This document shows positions 7,619-16,879 of a stretch of DNA of 64,000 nt, piece after piece. The notes beneath the pieces were generated by a model that saw nothing but the letters and a program-made list of their open reading frames with translations, made no database searches and had not been told where the DNA came from. Position 1 is the stretch's first letter. Every line of letters begins with the position of its first letter. The position numbers were made by a program, and so were the translations under genes. Source of the stretch: Candidatus Heimdallarchaeota archaeon (GTDB lineage Archaea; Asgardarchaeota; Heimdallarchaeia; Hodarchaeales; Hodarchaeaceae); NCBI GenBank assembly GCA_011364965.1, contig RDOB01000002.1:545849-609848 (forward strand), written 5' to 3'.

Positions 7619-10606
7619 GTGGGATTGTTGGCTTTCCAAGCACATTTCAACAAAATCGTGGATCTCATCGTCGTTTCGACTGAGGTAGTTTTAGCAGCAA
7701 GACGGATGATTTTTGCAACACTTTTTGGTTTAATCATTGCTCTTACAGTAATTTCTCAAAGTTCAATTCTAATAGAATCTTATCGACAAAAAATATTCGA
7801 GGAACTAATGGATCAGGGGTCTTACTATAGTGATGAGGGTGATGTTACGATATATGTGCCCTATGGAAGCCTTCAATCAGAAGAATTTTCACGAATAGGG
7901 GGATCTAAATTCTTTACTAACTTCACAGAGTTTGATCAATTAATAAATAATAGTTTAACCATTAATAATTATACTGATTATCTAGATGAAAGATTATGGT
8001 TTAGTGAAATCGTAATAGGAGTCTGGTTAAATAGAACTGATTATCGTTATGAATCTTCGGATGTATTTCCCCAGCAAATGCTTTTTTATGCCTCATCAAA
8101 TGATTATTTTTATGAAGTTATCTCATCATTAGTTAAATCACAAGGAAAAGGAAGATTTCCGCAAATTTCATCGGAGCTATTACTTATTCGACCTCGTGGA
8201 TTTCCAGAATATGAATGGGATCGAGATAGAGAAGAGATTTTTGAAAATCTTACTGTTGGAACTGAAATTAATTTAACCTTTACTGAAATTTATAATGATA
8301 ATTCACTTGATTCTGCAAATCAAACAGCTAAAATTGTTGGAGTACTAGAATACAACCGTGAATACATGGATCGGGCATCACCATATAGCGATGATCTCTC
8401 CAATATCATAAAATCATATCTAACTCCTTATTTTCCTTGGGAAGGCTATTTTTTTCTTTATAATCGGACTAACTTCCCGCAAATGATAGATTTATTGCTT
8501 GAAAACGTACATTTCGGTGAATACTTTTCGATTAATGGTGAGGTTAATGGAAGACTCACTTTTGATCGATCCAAATTTAATGTGTATAATATAAACCAAG
8601 AAATAACTCATTTTGAGGATTTTCTCGATTTAGTAGAACGGCAATTATATAGTATAACATCTTATTCTTACATTTTTTCTTCTTTATTACAACAAATGCG
8701 CATGTACGAAGGAAGAATTCAAGAATTGAATATCTTTCTACTACTTATTAGTATTCCAATCCTTGCAATAGCTTTATATTTAGTAAATTTCTCCTTTGAG
8801 TTAATTAAAAGACAGAAACAGGAACATATTGGCATTATTAAGACTCGGGGAGGCTCTTGGGTTCAATTGCTTATAATTTTATTAGGAGAAATGCTTTTGT
8901 CAACATTAATAGCAGTTTTCATCGGATTTCTTTTCAGTACGTTGCTAGCTGAACTAGTGATGCGATCAACAGACTTCCTAGAATTCTTAGGCCCTGGAAT
9001 ACCAGTTATTGCCCCTGTTCAAACCCTGAGGACTCTGATTATGATCGGGGTGGTTATTGCACTCCTCTTGAATTTTCGACGAATTTTTAAAATGAGTAAA
9101 ATGAAGATAACTGATACTTTAGACTCTACAAAGGAAATATCGCCATTTTGGAAACGATTCTACTTGGATGTTGTAATGTTTGCTTTTGGCACAGTTGTTT
9201 GGTTAATCCTTATGAGTCTCTTAGAATCAGTTATGACTCCATCCGAGGAGTTTAATCCCATTATTTATATTCTTTACCCGATATTTTTCCTTCTAGGTAT
9301 TCCTGCACCTTTTCTGATGCTTTTTGGCTCATTGATGATGGTTTCTCGGATTTTTCCGATATTAATTGATCGTATTGGGAACTTTATGTGGAATATCAAA
9401 GGGGGAATAAACGCTTTCTCAGTTCGTAATATAATACGTCATAAACGCGCAGCAAATCAGGCCGTTCTATTGATTACTTTTGCTATTGCTTTTGCTATTT
9501 TATCTGCATCTTTGGTATATTCTCTTGAAGAAACCCAACGATTAAGGTATTACTATGAAGAAGGTAGCGATTTAAGTTTAACTACAGGCCAAGAGTTCAA
9601 TAATAGTATAAAAACAGTATTAGAAGAAAATATATCTGATATTTCCGAGATAACAGAAATTTATCTAGTTCAAGAAAACTCAATGGGATATATTGGAATC
9701 AGTTACACAATGATGTTTTTAGATCCCATTACTTTTCCAGGAACGATTTTTAAGAGTCCAGTTTATGGATTGAGCGATGCCATAAATAACCTAATGGAGG
9801 AATTGCAGGATAACAATTCAATTTTGCTTCTAGAATCCAATTTTCAGAAATCAGTCTCAGTAAATGAGATTGGAGACAACCTCTCTCTCTCTTTCAGTAA
9901 CGATACTGGAGTTATAGCTATTTCACCTCGTATTGCTGGAACCTTTAACTACTGGCCTTCTATGTATCCTACTCCTTGGTTGGATTATGACCGTGAATAT
10001 TTCCTAGTTGGAAGTCTTGGCATGTTTGAAAAATTGGATAGAGCTTATTTTACCGATGTGAGAGCGAAGTATTTAATGAAGCTATCTAGCCAAGGTAATG
10101 TCGAAACTGTTTATGAAGAGATTAAAAACAAAACAGGTATATCTCCAAATTGTCCCTTACTTAAGTTTGAGGAGTATAAAGAATCTTTTGATAGACACTT
10201 CTCTCTTTCGATTCTCAATTCAGATTTAATTGTAACAGGTACTATCTCGATTATTGGGGTAGTCATGTTTGGCTTTTTCACTCTTATAGAACGAAATAAA
10301 GAAATTGGGGTAGAACGTGCTCTTGGTATGACGCGTAAACAAACTGCACAGTCTCTAGTAGTTGAGGCAATTACTATTTTAGATTTTGGTCTAATTATAG
10401 GATGCATTGCAGGCACTTACTTTGTGAGTATGTTTCTAAAAGTTCTCTCGGTTGGATATCTGGTTCCTCCTTCAATTGTGAGCTATCCAATAGAAATTCT
10501 CATTCGATTAATCACTGGTATCGTCTTATTGGCAGTTTTGGGAACAATTGGTCCCGCTTTTTATGCAACTCGTCGAGATATCAGTCGTATTTTGAAAGTT
10601 GAATAA
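7619..10606 (+). CDS. Large FtsX/MacB-type ABC transporter permease
   Basis: Membrane subunit of a type VII-like ABC system of the MacB/LolC/FtsX kind. The 995 aa follow the expected plan: an N-terminal membrane segment near 30-50, a large extracellular domain (~55-365), an FtsX core of three or four membrane segments around 370-490, a second membrane block near 515-645, a second extracellular domain, and three C-terminal membrane segments ending with a short basic tail. The phrase IGVERALGMTRKQ near 895-910 is the conserved cytoplasmic loop of FtsX permeases. The partner ATPase is not encoded in this window. Start is GTG, with an in-frame stop three codons upstream; TTG codons just inside are alternatives. 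Exported substrate or mechanical role unknown. Confidence 0.85.
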   Translation: MGLLAFQAHFNKIVDLIVVSTEVVLAARRMIFATLFGLIIALTVISQSSILIESYRQKIFEELMDQGSYYSDEGDVTIYVPYGSLQSEEFSRIGGSKFFTNFTEFDQLINNSLTINNYTDYLDERLWFSEIVIGVWLNRTDYRYESSDVFPQQMLFYASSNDYFYEVISSLVKSQGKGRFPQISSELLLIRPRGFPEYEWDRDREEIFENLTVGTEINLTFTEIYNDNSLDSANQTAKIVGVLEYNREYMDRASPYSDDLSNIIKSYLTPYFPWEGYFFLYNRTNFPQMIDLLLENVHFGEYFSINGEVNGRLTFDRSKFNVYNINQEITHFEDFLDLVERQLYSITSYSYIFSSLLQQMRMYEGRIQELNIFLLLISIPILAIALYLVNFSFELIKRQKQEHIGIIKTRGGSWVQLLIILLGEMLLSTLIAVFIGFLFSTLLAELVMRSTDFLEFLGPGIPVIAPVQTLRTLIMIGVVIALLLNFRRIFKMSKMKITDTLDSTKEISPFWKRFYLDVVMFAFGTVVWLILMSLLESVMTPSEEFNPIIYILYPIFFLLGIPAPFLMLFGSLMMVSRIFPILIDRIGNFMWNIKGGINAFSVRNIIRHKRAANQAVLLITFAIAFAILSASLVYSLEETQRLRYYYEEGSDLSLTTGQEFNNSIKTVLEENISDISEITEIYLVQENSMGYIGISYTMMFLDPITFPGTIFKSPVYGLSDAINNLMEELQDNNSILLLESNFQKSVSVNEIGDNLSLSFSNDTGVIAISPRIAGTFNYWPSMYPTPWLDYDREYFLVGSLGMFEKLDRAYFTDVRAKYLMKLSSQGNVETVYEEIKNKTGISPNCPLLKFEEYKESFDRHFSLSILNSDLIVTGTISIIGVVMFGFFTLIERNKEIGVERALGMTRKQTAQSLVVEAITILDFGLIIGCIAGTYFVSMFLKVLSVGYLVPPSIVSYPIEILIRLITGIVLLAVLGTIGPAFYATRRDISRILKVE

Positions 10607-10687
10607 GCTTCATCCAAACATTTATTTAACTTGAGTGTCATTTTAGCTATTGAAATATAAGTCCCTGAAGATTAGGATTCAAAAAAA

Positions 10688-10840
10688 ATGGGAGAAACAC
10701 TAGGACCATGTCGAAGGTGCGGAAAACTTATGATCCAACCTCATCCGACTGGATTATGTCGTGAATGTCGTGAGAAAAGTGGTTTAAGAGCACCTCCAGA
10801 CAATCCTGATATACCAGAACCATTAAGATTTGAAAAATGA
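10688..10840 (+). CDS. 50-residue zinc-ribbon protein
   Basis: Starts at ATG 10688 and ends at TGA 10838-10840. Two CxxC knuckles, CRRC (residues 8-11) and CREC (24-27), separated by 12 residues, would bind one zinc ion; the C-terminal part is proline-rich and charged. Small stand-alone zinc ribbons are common in archaea and often join transcription, translation or protein complexes; no specific function can be given. It lies between the permease and the RuBisCO-like gene, same strand, with 81 and 100 base gaps. Confidence 0.65.
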   Translation: MGETLGPCRRCGKLMIQPHPTGLCRECREKSGLRAPPDNPDIPEPLRFEK

Positions 10841-10940
10841 TATTGTGGTATTTTGTATTCAATTCTTAATATCACAAATCTTTTCATCCAATTCATTTAT
10901 GATTCCAGTTAAATAAAATTATGCTTAAGGAGATAAAAAT

Positions 10941-12278
10941 ATGAAAGATGATATTTTTTCACAATATGATCCTCTAGAAGAAGCTTTGCAAGAGGGTATC
11001 AATCCTGAGGAGTATATTATCGGGAGTTACATGGTTCAACTTGGTCCCAGAATGGATCCATGGTACCTGGGTCGTGCAGCAGCTTGTGAACAGTCTACAG
11101 GTACTTGGGTTCCTGTACCAGCTAATACTCCTGAGCTTCGTGCGAGATTTGGAGCAAAAGTTATCGGAATTTACGAAGTTCCCAGTTATGAATTTGAAAT
11201 CCCTAAAGATGTTGAAGAACGTAATTATATTTATCAAATTGCATTTCCTGCGCTGAATCAGATTAATTCTATAGGTTTAATGTTAACAGCGGTTCATGGA
11301 AACATCAGCATGGGCGGAAAACTTAAATTATTGGACATACGTTTCCCTAAAAAATGGATAAAACAATTTCAAGGTCCAAAATTTGGTATTGAGGGAATTC
11401 GAAAACTTTTGAAGGTACCTGACCGTCCATTACTTAATAACATGATAAAACCTTGCTCTGGTTGGACCCCAGAAGTGGGAGCCCAACTTTTATATTCTGC
11501 TGCGTTAGGAGGCTGCGATGTAATAAAGGATGACGAATTAATAGCTGATATGGATTATAACAGGATTATAGATCGTGTACCACTGATGATGGAGGCAATA
11601 GACAAAGTTAGAGATGAAACTAATGAAGAAACTCTGTACACGTGCAATATTACCGACAATTTAACCAAACTCAAACAGAATGCACTTGCTGTTCAGGATG
11701 CAGGGGGCAATGCACTCATGCTTAATTATCTTGTTGTCGGACTTCCTGCCTTACGTATGCTAGCTGAAGATCCAGATATTAAATTACCGATTCTAGCTCA
11801 TATGGATTTTGCAGGAGCTTTTTATGAAAGTCCATATTCAGGTGTTTCTTCTTTTCTAATCATGGGAAAATTTGCTCGACTTGCAGGAGCAGACATTGTT
11901 GTTTATCCCGCCCCATATGGCAAAGCACCTTTTTTAAAAGAAAAATACATGGGTTTAGCAAAAGCGCATCGTTATCGAATGCACCATTTAAAACCAACCC
12001 TACCAATGCCCTCTGGAGGGATTACACCTGGGATGGTCTTACGAGTGATGCAAGATCTTGGAAATGATGTCATGATAGGCTCAGGTGGAGGAATACATGC
12101 ACACCCAGATGGACCAGTAGCTGGCGCAAGAGCATTTCGGCAAGCTATTGAGATTGGGATGAATGACATGGTCAAAGCGAGTGAGGATTTTGAGGATTAC
12201 GTTGAGGATCATGAGGATAGCTACCCTGAACTAGCTCGAGCGATGGAAACTTGGGGAGTCGCAGATACGAGATTCTAA
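10941..12278 (+). CDS. RuBisCO-like protein (form IV-type)
   Basis: Two-domain protein of the RuBisCO large-subunit superfamily (445 aa; N-terminal alpha/beta, then TIM barrel). Retained relative to spinach numbering: N121 (N123), K170 (K175), the carbamylation motif KDDE at 196-199 (K201, D203, E204), loop-6 lysine K328 (K334), SGG at 358-360 (S379) and the phosphate-binding GSGGGIHAHP. Replaced: K177 is Cys172, R295 after the barrel histidine is Met288, and the H327 position is not histidine. This pattern fits form IV RuBisCO-like proteins, which catalyse enolisation or isomerisation (for example DK-MTP-1-P enolase in methionine salvage) rather than CO2 fixation. No methionine-salvage genes lie beside it, so the substrate is unknown. 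A purine-rich AAGGAG site precedes the ATG. Confidence 0.85.
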   Translation: MKDDIFSQYDPLEEALQEGINPEEYIIGSYMVQLGPRMDPWYLGRAAACEQSTGTWVPVPANTPELRARFGAKVIGIYEVPSYEFEIPKDVEERNYIYQIAFPALNQINSIGLMLTAVHGNISMGGKLKLLDIRFPKKWIKQFQGPKFGIEGIRKLLKVPDRPLLNNMIKPCSGWTPEVGAQLLYSAALGGCDVIKDDELIADMDYNRIIDRVPLMMEAIDKVRDETNEETLYTCNITDNLTKLKQNALAVQDAGGNALMLNYLVVGLPALRMLAEDPDIKLPILAHMDFAGAFYESPYSGVSSFLIMGKFARLAGADIVVYPAPYGKAPFLKEKYMGLAKAHRYRMHHLKPTLPMPSGGITPGMVLRVMQDLGNDVMIGSGGGIHAHPDGPVAGARAFRQAIEIGMNDMVKASEDFEDYVEDHEDSYPELARAMETWGVADTRF

Positions 12279-12377
12279 GCTTCATCCTTTTTTTCCCTCT
12301 CATGATTCAATAGGAGAAGCATTGATAAATATCACTAATGATTAAGTAAACAGTATTAAAATTCCGTTTCACTAAAG

Positions 12378-14141
12378 GTGAATTTAATTTTGAGATTTAA
12401 TGGTTACATTTTGTTTGGAATAACGTTAATTTTACTTTCAAATATATCCATGAATTCATATATAGAAATATCTGATGATTCATTTTCTAAATTTCACGTT
12501 AACGGTTATATTTCGTCTGAAACGATAGCACCAAAGGTTGAAATCGAAATTGCTCTGATAGATCAGGAAACCAACCAAATTATGGCTGAACCAACAGTAG
12601 TTAAGGTTCTAGTAATTAATGTTCAAGATAGTGGAACAGCTAATGATTGGATTGAAATCGCCAAAATCGAAAATGCTGATATAATAATTGCTGATGAAAC
12701 AGGATTATGGGGAAAAGATAACGATGCAATGCTTAATGAAATCCTTGCAGAACTGAATGCCAATTTTCCTACAGAAACACCCTATACTGGATATGCTTTG
12801 CATGGTCAAGAACGAGCAAGTGAGGGTGAGGCTGTTATTACGCGTTTTCCTATTGTGAGAGCTACGGAAGTTAAAGAATTTATTGCAGACGATGGAACCA
12901 TAATCAATCCATATTATCATGTTATTGATGTTGAAATTAATATCAGTGGTGTCGTTACTCACGTAGTGGGGGCTCGATTGCAGTGTTGTGGAGATGAAAG
13001 AGGTTATATGGATAGTAAAGATCCTCCCAAACGCCGTGCTATAGATCATGAGGGATATGTAAACTATCTTGACTCGCTTGGCTCAGTGCCAATTCTCTAT
13101 GGTGGGGATTTAAATTCTTATTCACCTTATGATGTTGGTGAGATTGCGCCTAGCGAAGCAAATTTAGGAGCTGCCCCAATATCAATGCTTGTTAATTCTT
13201 CATATCCAACTGCATCTGAAAATCATTCTTGGGTAGATGTATATCGTGAGACCAATCCTTACGATAAAGGGTATACTTATGTTGATTGGCAATATCAGAG
13301 TCGCATAGATTATCTTTTTGTTAATGATTTCTTTCACGATAAACTAATCAACTCCACTGTTTTACCCTTTCCTCCTGATATTACTCCTCCTGATCATTTT
13401 CCTCTTGTCGCATTCTTTAATATGAATCCTGAGCTAGCAGATCTACGTCCCCCTATTAAAATACATAATATTAGGGGAACAATAATTAATAGTACGAGTA
13501 TCAATATAACCTGGGATTCTAATCCTGAAGTAGATTTAACTGAATATATTATTCATAAAGATGATTTAGAAATCGATCGGGTGACAACTCCTAACTATGT
13601 TGATAGCACGCTAGTTCCTGGTCAAATTTACCGATTTCGTGTATCTGCAATAGATACTAGCAATAATATTGGAGCTAAATCCATTCTTTTCATTCTTAAT
13701 ACGACTTTCGGGATTTGTCGGACACCTGGACCCCCTGTATTAACAGCTACAGGAGGAATAAATAACAATACGTTATCTTGGATTTTGAATGATAATGGAG
13801 GTCTTCCAGTAACAGGATATCAACTATACAGAATTTATACATATCCCTCATCTGGTTATGAATTGATTCATCGTTATCCTACTGGTATTTCCGCTGGAAT
13901 CTTCCCACCTGAGCAAACTACTTTTATTGATACAGGAGTTGCACCAGGAAGGACGTATCGCTATTTAATTACTGCTCTCAATGAGCTGGGAGAAGGAGTA
14001 AAATCTGAGATTGCCTTTGGGACAGTTTTAACCTCCCCTACGACAACAACGACTGATGGGGCTCCTACATTTGGTTTCAGTATAATTCCGATTGCTTTTA
14101 CACTAACTTTGATTACGATTTATAGAAAAAAAAGAATTTAG
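12378..14141 (+). CDS. Secreted endonuclease/exonuclease/phosphatase-family protein with Fn3 domains and C-terminal anchor
   Basis: Extracellular, probably surface-attached hydrolase. GTG start followed by a hydrophobic signal segment (residues ~8-26). Residues ~70-345 form an endonuclease/exonuclease/phosphatase fold: GGDLNSYSP carries the conserved GDxN element, SRIDYLFVND the catalytic region, and PPDHFPLVAFF the terminal histidine motif (PDH rather than the usual SDH). Two fibronectin-III-like domains follow (~350-440 and ~450-545). The C-terminus has a Thr-rich linker, GAPTFGFS, a hydrophobic helix and RKKRI, resembling PGF-CTERM-type sorting signals handled by archaeosortases. Could degrade extracellular DNA or phosphoesters. 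A similar tail ends the decayed gene just downstream. Confidence 0.8.
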   Translation: MNLILRFNGYILFGITLILLSNISMNSYIEISDDSFSKFHVNGYISSETIAPKVEIEIALIDQETNQIMAEPTVVKVLVINVQDSGTANDWIEIAKIENADIIIADETGLWGKDNDAMLNEILAELNANFPTETPYTGYALHGQERASEGEAVITRFPIVRATEVKEFIADDGTIINPYYHVIDVEINISGVVTHVVGARLQCCGDERGYMDSKDPPKRRAIDHEGYVNYLDSLGSVPILYGGDLNSYSPYDVGEIAPSEANLGAAPISMLVNSSYPTASENHSWVDVYRETNPYDKGYTYVDWQYQSRIDYLFVNDFFHDKLINSTVLPFPPDITPPDHFPLVAFFNMNPELADLRPPIKIHNIRGTIINSTSINITWDSNPEVDLTEYIIHKDDLEIDRVTTPNYVDSTLVPGQIYRFRVSAIDTSNNIGAKSILFILNTTFGICRTPGPPVLTATGGINNNTLSWILNDNGGLPVTGYQLYRIYTYPSSGYELIHRYPTGISAGIFPPEQTTFIDTGVAPGRTYRYLITALNELGEGVKSEIAFGTVLTSPTTTTTDGAPTFGFSIIPIAFTLTLITIYRKKRI

Positions 14142-14160
14142 TGATGTGATCCTGAAAACA

Positions 14161-14180
14161 AATCTTTTTTTTTATTTTAT
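14161..14180 (+). terminator. Poly-T terminator after the secreted nuclease-like gene
   Basis: Nine consecutive T residues at 14165-14173 starting 24 bases after the stop codon, followed by more T-rich sequence. Confidence 0.5.
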
Positions 14181-14313
14181 CAATAATGAGACTAAATTAC
14201 CTTCTCACGGATTAGGATTCGCTAAGTTGATGAATTACGAGACGTAGTGGAATTTAAACCCCATTTTTTGGTAAAAACAATTCTAACACTTATTTAACTC
14301 TAAAGGGATCGAG

Positions 14314-14759
14314 ATGAAGAAAAACATAAGATTAACTCTTCTACTCAATTTAATGGTTATCATTTTGCTCTTTTCGAGCTCAATTGATAATCCTTATGGT
14401 GCACGTGTGAATATTGTTGAAACTAATTCCCTTTTAACTATGTTTTTGCTAATAATATCGATGAAGATCCTGATTGGCGGACTAATACCCTTTTCGATAG
14501 AAGAATTGCTTGTTATATTCGCAAGGATGATATTTACGTTAGAGATATGCTCCTTTTAAGTGAGGTTATAGAGCGATTAAATGCTACCTGAAGATTTCCT
14601 TTTATAACACCAACAATTCCAAGAATAAAAAATCCTAGTCCTCCCAGAGACTCAACATCAGTAACCAATAAAACAAATGAGCCATCTCCGGGGTTTCTGG
14701 TGATATTAACTGCCATTAATTTAGTTATTGCGTCAAAGAGGAAGAGAAAAGGAATTTAA
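14314..14759 (+). pseudogene. Decayed secreted protein gene (signal peptide, frameshift, in-frame TGA, sorting-like tail)
   Basis: ATG at 14314 opens a typical signal sequence (KKNIRLTLLLNLMVIILLF) that reads on to about ETN near 14424. Coding sense then continues one frame over (codons starting at positions divisible by 3) as NNIDEDPDWRTN through DDIYVRDMLLLSEVIERLN up to TGA at 14589-14591, and resumes in that frame to the TAA at 14757-14759 with a Pro/Thr-rich linker, PGF, a hydrophobic helix and KRKRKGI. So an export signal and a PGF-type C-terminal anchor remain around a shortened body. At least one frameshift and one stop separate them; an internal deletion is likely since the total is only ~150 codons. 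The body family is not recognised. Sequencing error at two places is the alternative. Confidence 0.6.
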
Positions 14760-14776
14760 TAAATAAATTCACACTC

Positions 14777-15070
14777 TCATTCTCTCCCTCCTGCAACTGG
14801 GGGAAAAATTGATATAATATCATTATCTAGTATGACAGTGTTTAGTCCTTGAAGATATTTAATATTTCTCCCGTTGATTAATATATGATTCCATTCTTTG
14901 AGGGAATAGTCTTCATTGACTAGAATATCTTTTATTTCGGGTAATTTATAACAGATTACTTTCAATAAATGCAAAATGGTGGAATTTTCGTCTAATGCCA
15001 AGGTTAACTGGTTATTTTTAGTAAGGTGTCTAAAAGTAGCAAAAAAATTGACTTGAACCAGAATGCTCAC
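14777..15070 (-). CDS. MoaD/ThiS-type ubiquitin-like sulfur carrier
   Basis: Small beta-grasp protein of 97 aa that, when thiocarboxylated at its C-terminal glycine, donates sulfur for molybdopterin/tungstopterin synthesis. The end reads ISIFPPVAGGRE: FPPVAGG is the MoaD C-terminal signature, but two residues (RE) follow the diglycine, which is normally the terminus. It starts with GTG and lies 33 bases downstream of the acyl-CoA ligase, which itself follows the tungsten enzyme AOR on the same strand. The likely role is supplying the pterin cofactor of AOR. The RE tail would have to be removed before activation, as for ubiquitin-like precursors, or the carrier works differently. Confidence 0.8.
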   Translation of the reverse strand: MSILVQVNFFATFRHLTKNNQLTLALDENSTILHLLKVICYKLPEIKDILVNEDYSLKEWNHILINGRNIKYLQGLNTVILDNDIISIFPPVAGGRE

Positions 15071-15103
15071 AATTAATTCTCTCTGAATATTTTTTTCAAC
15101 GAT

Positions 15104-16807
15104 TTAGCTTTCTGATTTTGCTTGCTCTTCTCGTCTTAGTTTTTTCTTATCAAGCTTCATGACTGATGTTAGGGGTAATTGATTTCTAAACTCGACGCTT
15201 TTTGGAATTGCATACGGAGGAAGTTTTTCTTTGCAGTAATTAATAATATCCTCTTCAGTAACCTGATCGTGATCGGATTTTAAAACTAAAAATGCTTTCA
15301 CTCGTTCACTCCCAGGTCGTTCTGGATCTGGAATACCTATAACTCCTGCGACATTAACAGCTGGATGAGCATATAACACATCATCAACTGTTTGAGAATA
15401 AACTTTCATTCCAGAAACATTAATCATGTCTTTGATCCGATCTACGATATGAAAGTATCCCTCTTCGTCAATTTTTCCGATATCGCCTGTAGCAAGCCAA
15501 CCTGCGTCATCTAAACCCGATCCTGGAGTCGGCCAGTAACCTTTCATCACCTGAGGTCCGCGAATCCATAATTCTCCTGGATTTCCAGGACTACATTCTT
15601 CTCCAGTATCGGGATCAATCAACTTTACTTCAGTATCTGGAATAGGAATTCCAATTCCTACTTTTACCTTGGGGATAAATCCAGTAACCTTTGACAATCC
15701 AGATAGATTTAAATGAGTACATGCAGTCGCTTCACTCATTCCATATCCTTCTCCTAATGGAATCCCAATTTTCTTTTCCCATTGTTTTGCGACGTCTCTC
15801 GGAAGAGCTGCTGCTCCAGAAAAAAAGAAAACAGGCATTTTTGGGAGATCTGAATTTAAGAGAAGGGTATAATGGGTAGGAACGCCTCCAACCATGAATG
15901 GGCGATATTTTTTGATGGTTTGAGTAATTGTATTTAAGTCTCTTGCGTCAACAAGTAAAATCCTCAATCCCCATGATATACACGCATGCATCATCCAATG
16001 TCCCATTTGATGGAATATTGGAACCATGATCACAACAGCAGCTTTTCCAATAACTCCAGTCCGTAAGGGATGAACCATCCAATGGAATGCTTGTACAACA
16101 TTGGTCGTAACATTTGCGTGAGTCAACATTGTTGCTTTTGGCATTCCTGTTGTACCCCCAGTAAAGGGTAAAAGGGCTAAATCTTCCTGAGGAATAATTT
16201 TTAAAGTGGGTGGAGGTAATTTGTCATAATACTTTTCTGTTAACTCTTTCATTGAATGCAAATTGCTTATACTCGGTAAGACAGTAGTATCTGGTATTGT
16301 ATAATCAGGAAAACTCGGAACTTGTGTATAAATTACGTGATCGATCTGGATTTGTTCTTGTATTGCTACAATTCTATCCAATCGCCTATAAGAACAAATT
16401 ATTATCCTAGATCTCGTTTGTTGTACTTCATATAGCAATTCAGGAGCCTGATGCAATATACTTAATGGAGCATGGATTCCACCAGCTTTCATTATTGCAT
16501 AATCAGCAATTATGAATTGGGGGCAAGAGGGAAGAATTGTAATAACTATATCTCCTTTTTCTACTCCGATGTCTACTAAAGCTGCAGTAAAAGCATCAAC
16601 TTCATTCTTTAGCTCTTTATAAGTCATTTCGGACAGAAAATTTTCTCCTAAGAATGTACATGCGATATTGTCTGGGTAAGTCTTTGAAGAATCATCTAAA
16701 AATTGATAAACTGGGATATTGGGGTAAGGAGCCATTGAATGTGGCAATTTAAAAGGGCCAATTTTATAATTTTTTAACCAAGGTTTCTCAACAGACAAAA
16801 ATTTCAC
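15104..16807 (-). CDS. AMP-forming acyl-CoA synthetase (fatty acid/aryl-CoA ligase family)
   Basis: Activates a carboxylic acid to acyl-CoA through an acyl-adenylate. The 567 aa have the ANL-superfamily order: P-loop-like TGGTTGMPKATMLTH (~215-230), GEGYGMSEAT (~350-360), GELWIRGPQVMKGYW, then TGDIGKIDEEGYFHIVDRIKDMI (A8 hinge) and the C-terminal lysine in KLDKKKLR. Substrate chain length is not readable, though similarity to medium/long-chain fatty acid ligases is suggested by the overall pattern. It lies 72 bases downstream of AOR on the same strand, so the acid produced by aldehyde oxidation may be its substrate. Confidence 0.88.
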   Translation of the reverse strand: MKFLSVEKPWLKNYKIGPFKLPHSMAPYPNIPVYQFLDDSSKTYPDNIACTFLGENFLSEMTYKELKNEVDAFTAALVDIGVEKGDIVITILPSCPQFIIADYAIMKAGGIHAPLSILHQAPELLYEVQQTRSRIIICSYRRLDRIVAIQEQIQIDHVIYTQVPSFPDYTIPDTTVLPSISNLHSMKELTEKYYDKLPPPTLKIIPQEDLALLPFTGGTTGMPKATMLTHANVTTNVVQAFHWMVHPLRTGVIGKAAVVIMVPIFHQMGHWMMHACISWGLRILLVDARDLNTITQTIKKYRPFMVGGVPTHYTLLLNSDLPKMPVFFFSGAAALPRDVAKQWEKKIGIPLGEGYGMSEATACTHLNLSGLSKVTGFIPKVKVGIGIPIPDTEVKLIDPDTGEECSPGNPGELWIRGPQVMKGYWPTPGSGLDDAGWLATGDIGKIDEEGYFHIVDRIKDMINVSGMKVYSQTVDDVLYAHPAVNVAGVIGIPDPERPGSERVKAFLVLKSDHDQVTEEDIINYCKEKLPPYAIPKSVEFRNQLPLTSVMKLDKKKLRREEQAKSES

Positions 16808-16879
16808 CCCAAGAAGATAATTCTCGTAGTTTATTAATTTAAAACTTTGCAGATAAAAAGAATGGGATTAGGTTTTTGT

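Noticed and set aside
10941-12278. CO2-fixing RuBisCO
   Set aside because: Equivalents of K177, R295 and H327 are replaced, and no phosphoribulokinase or AMP-pathway genes are in the window.
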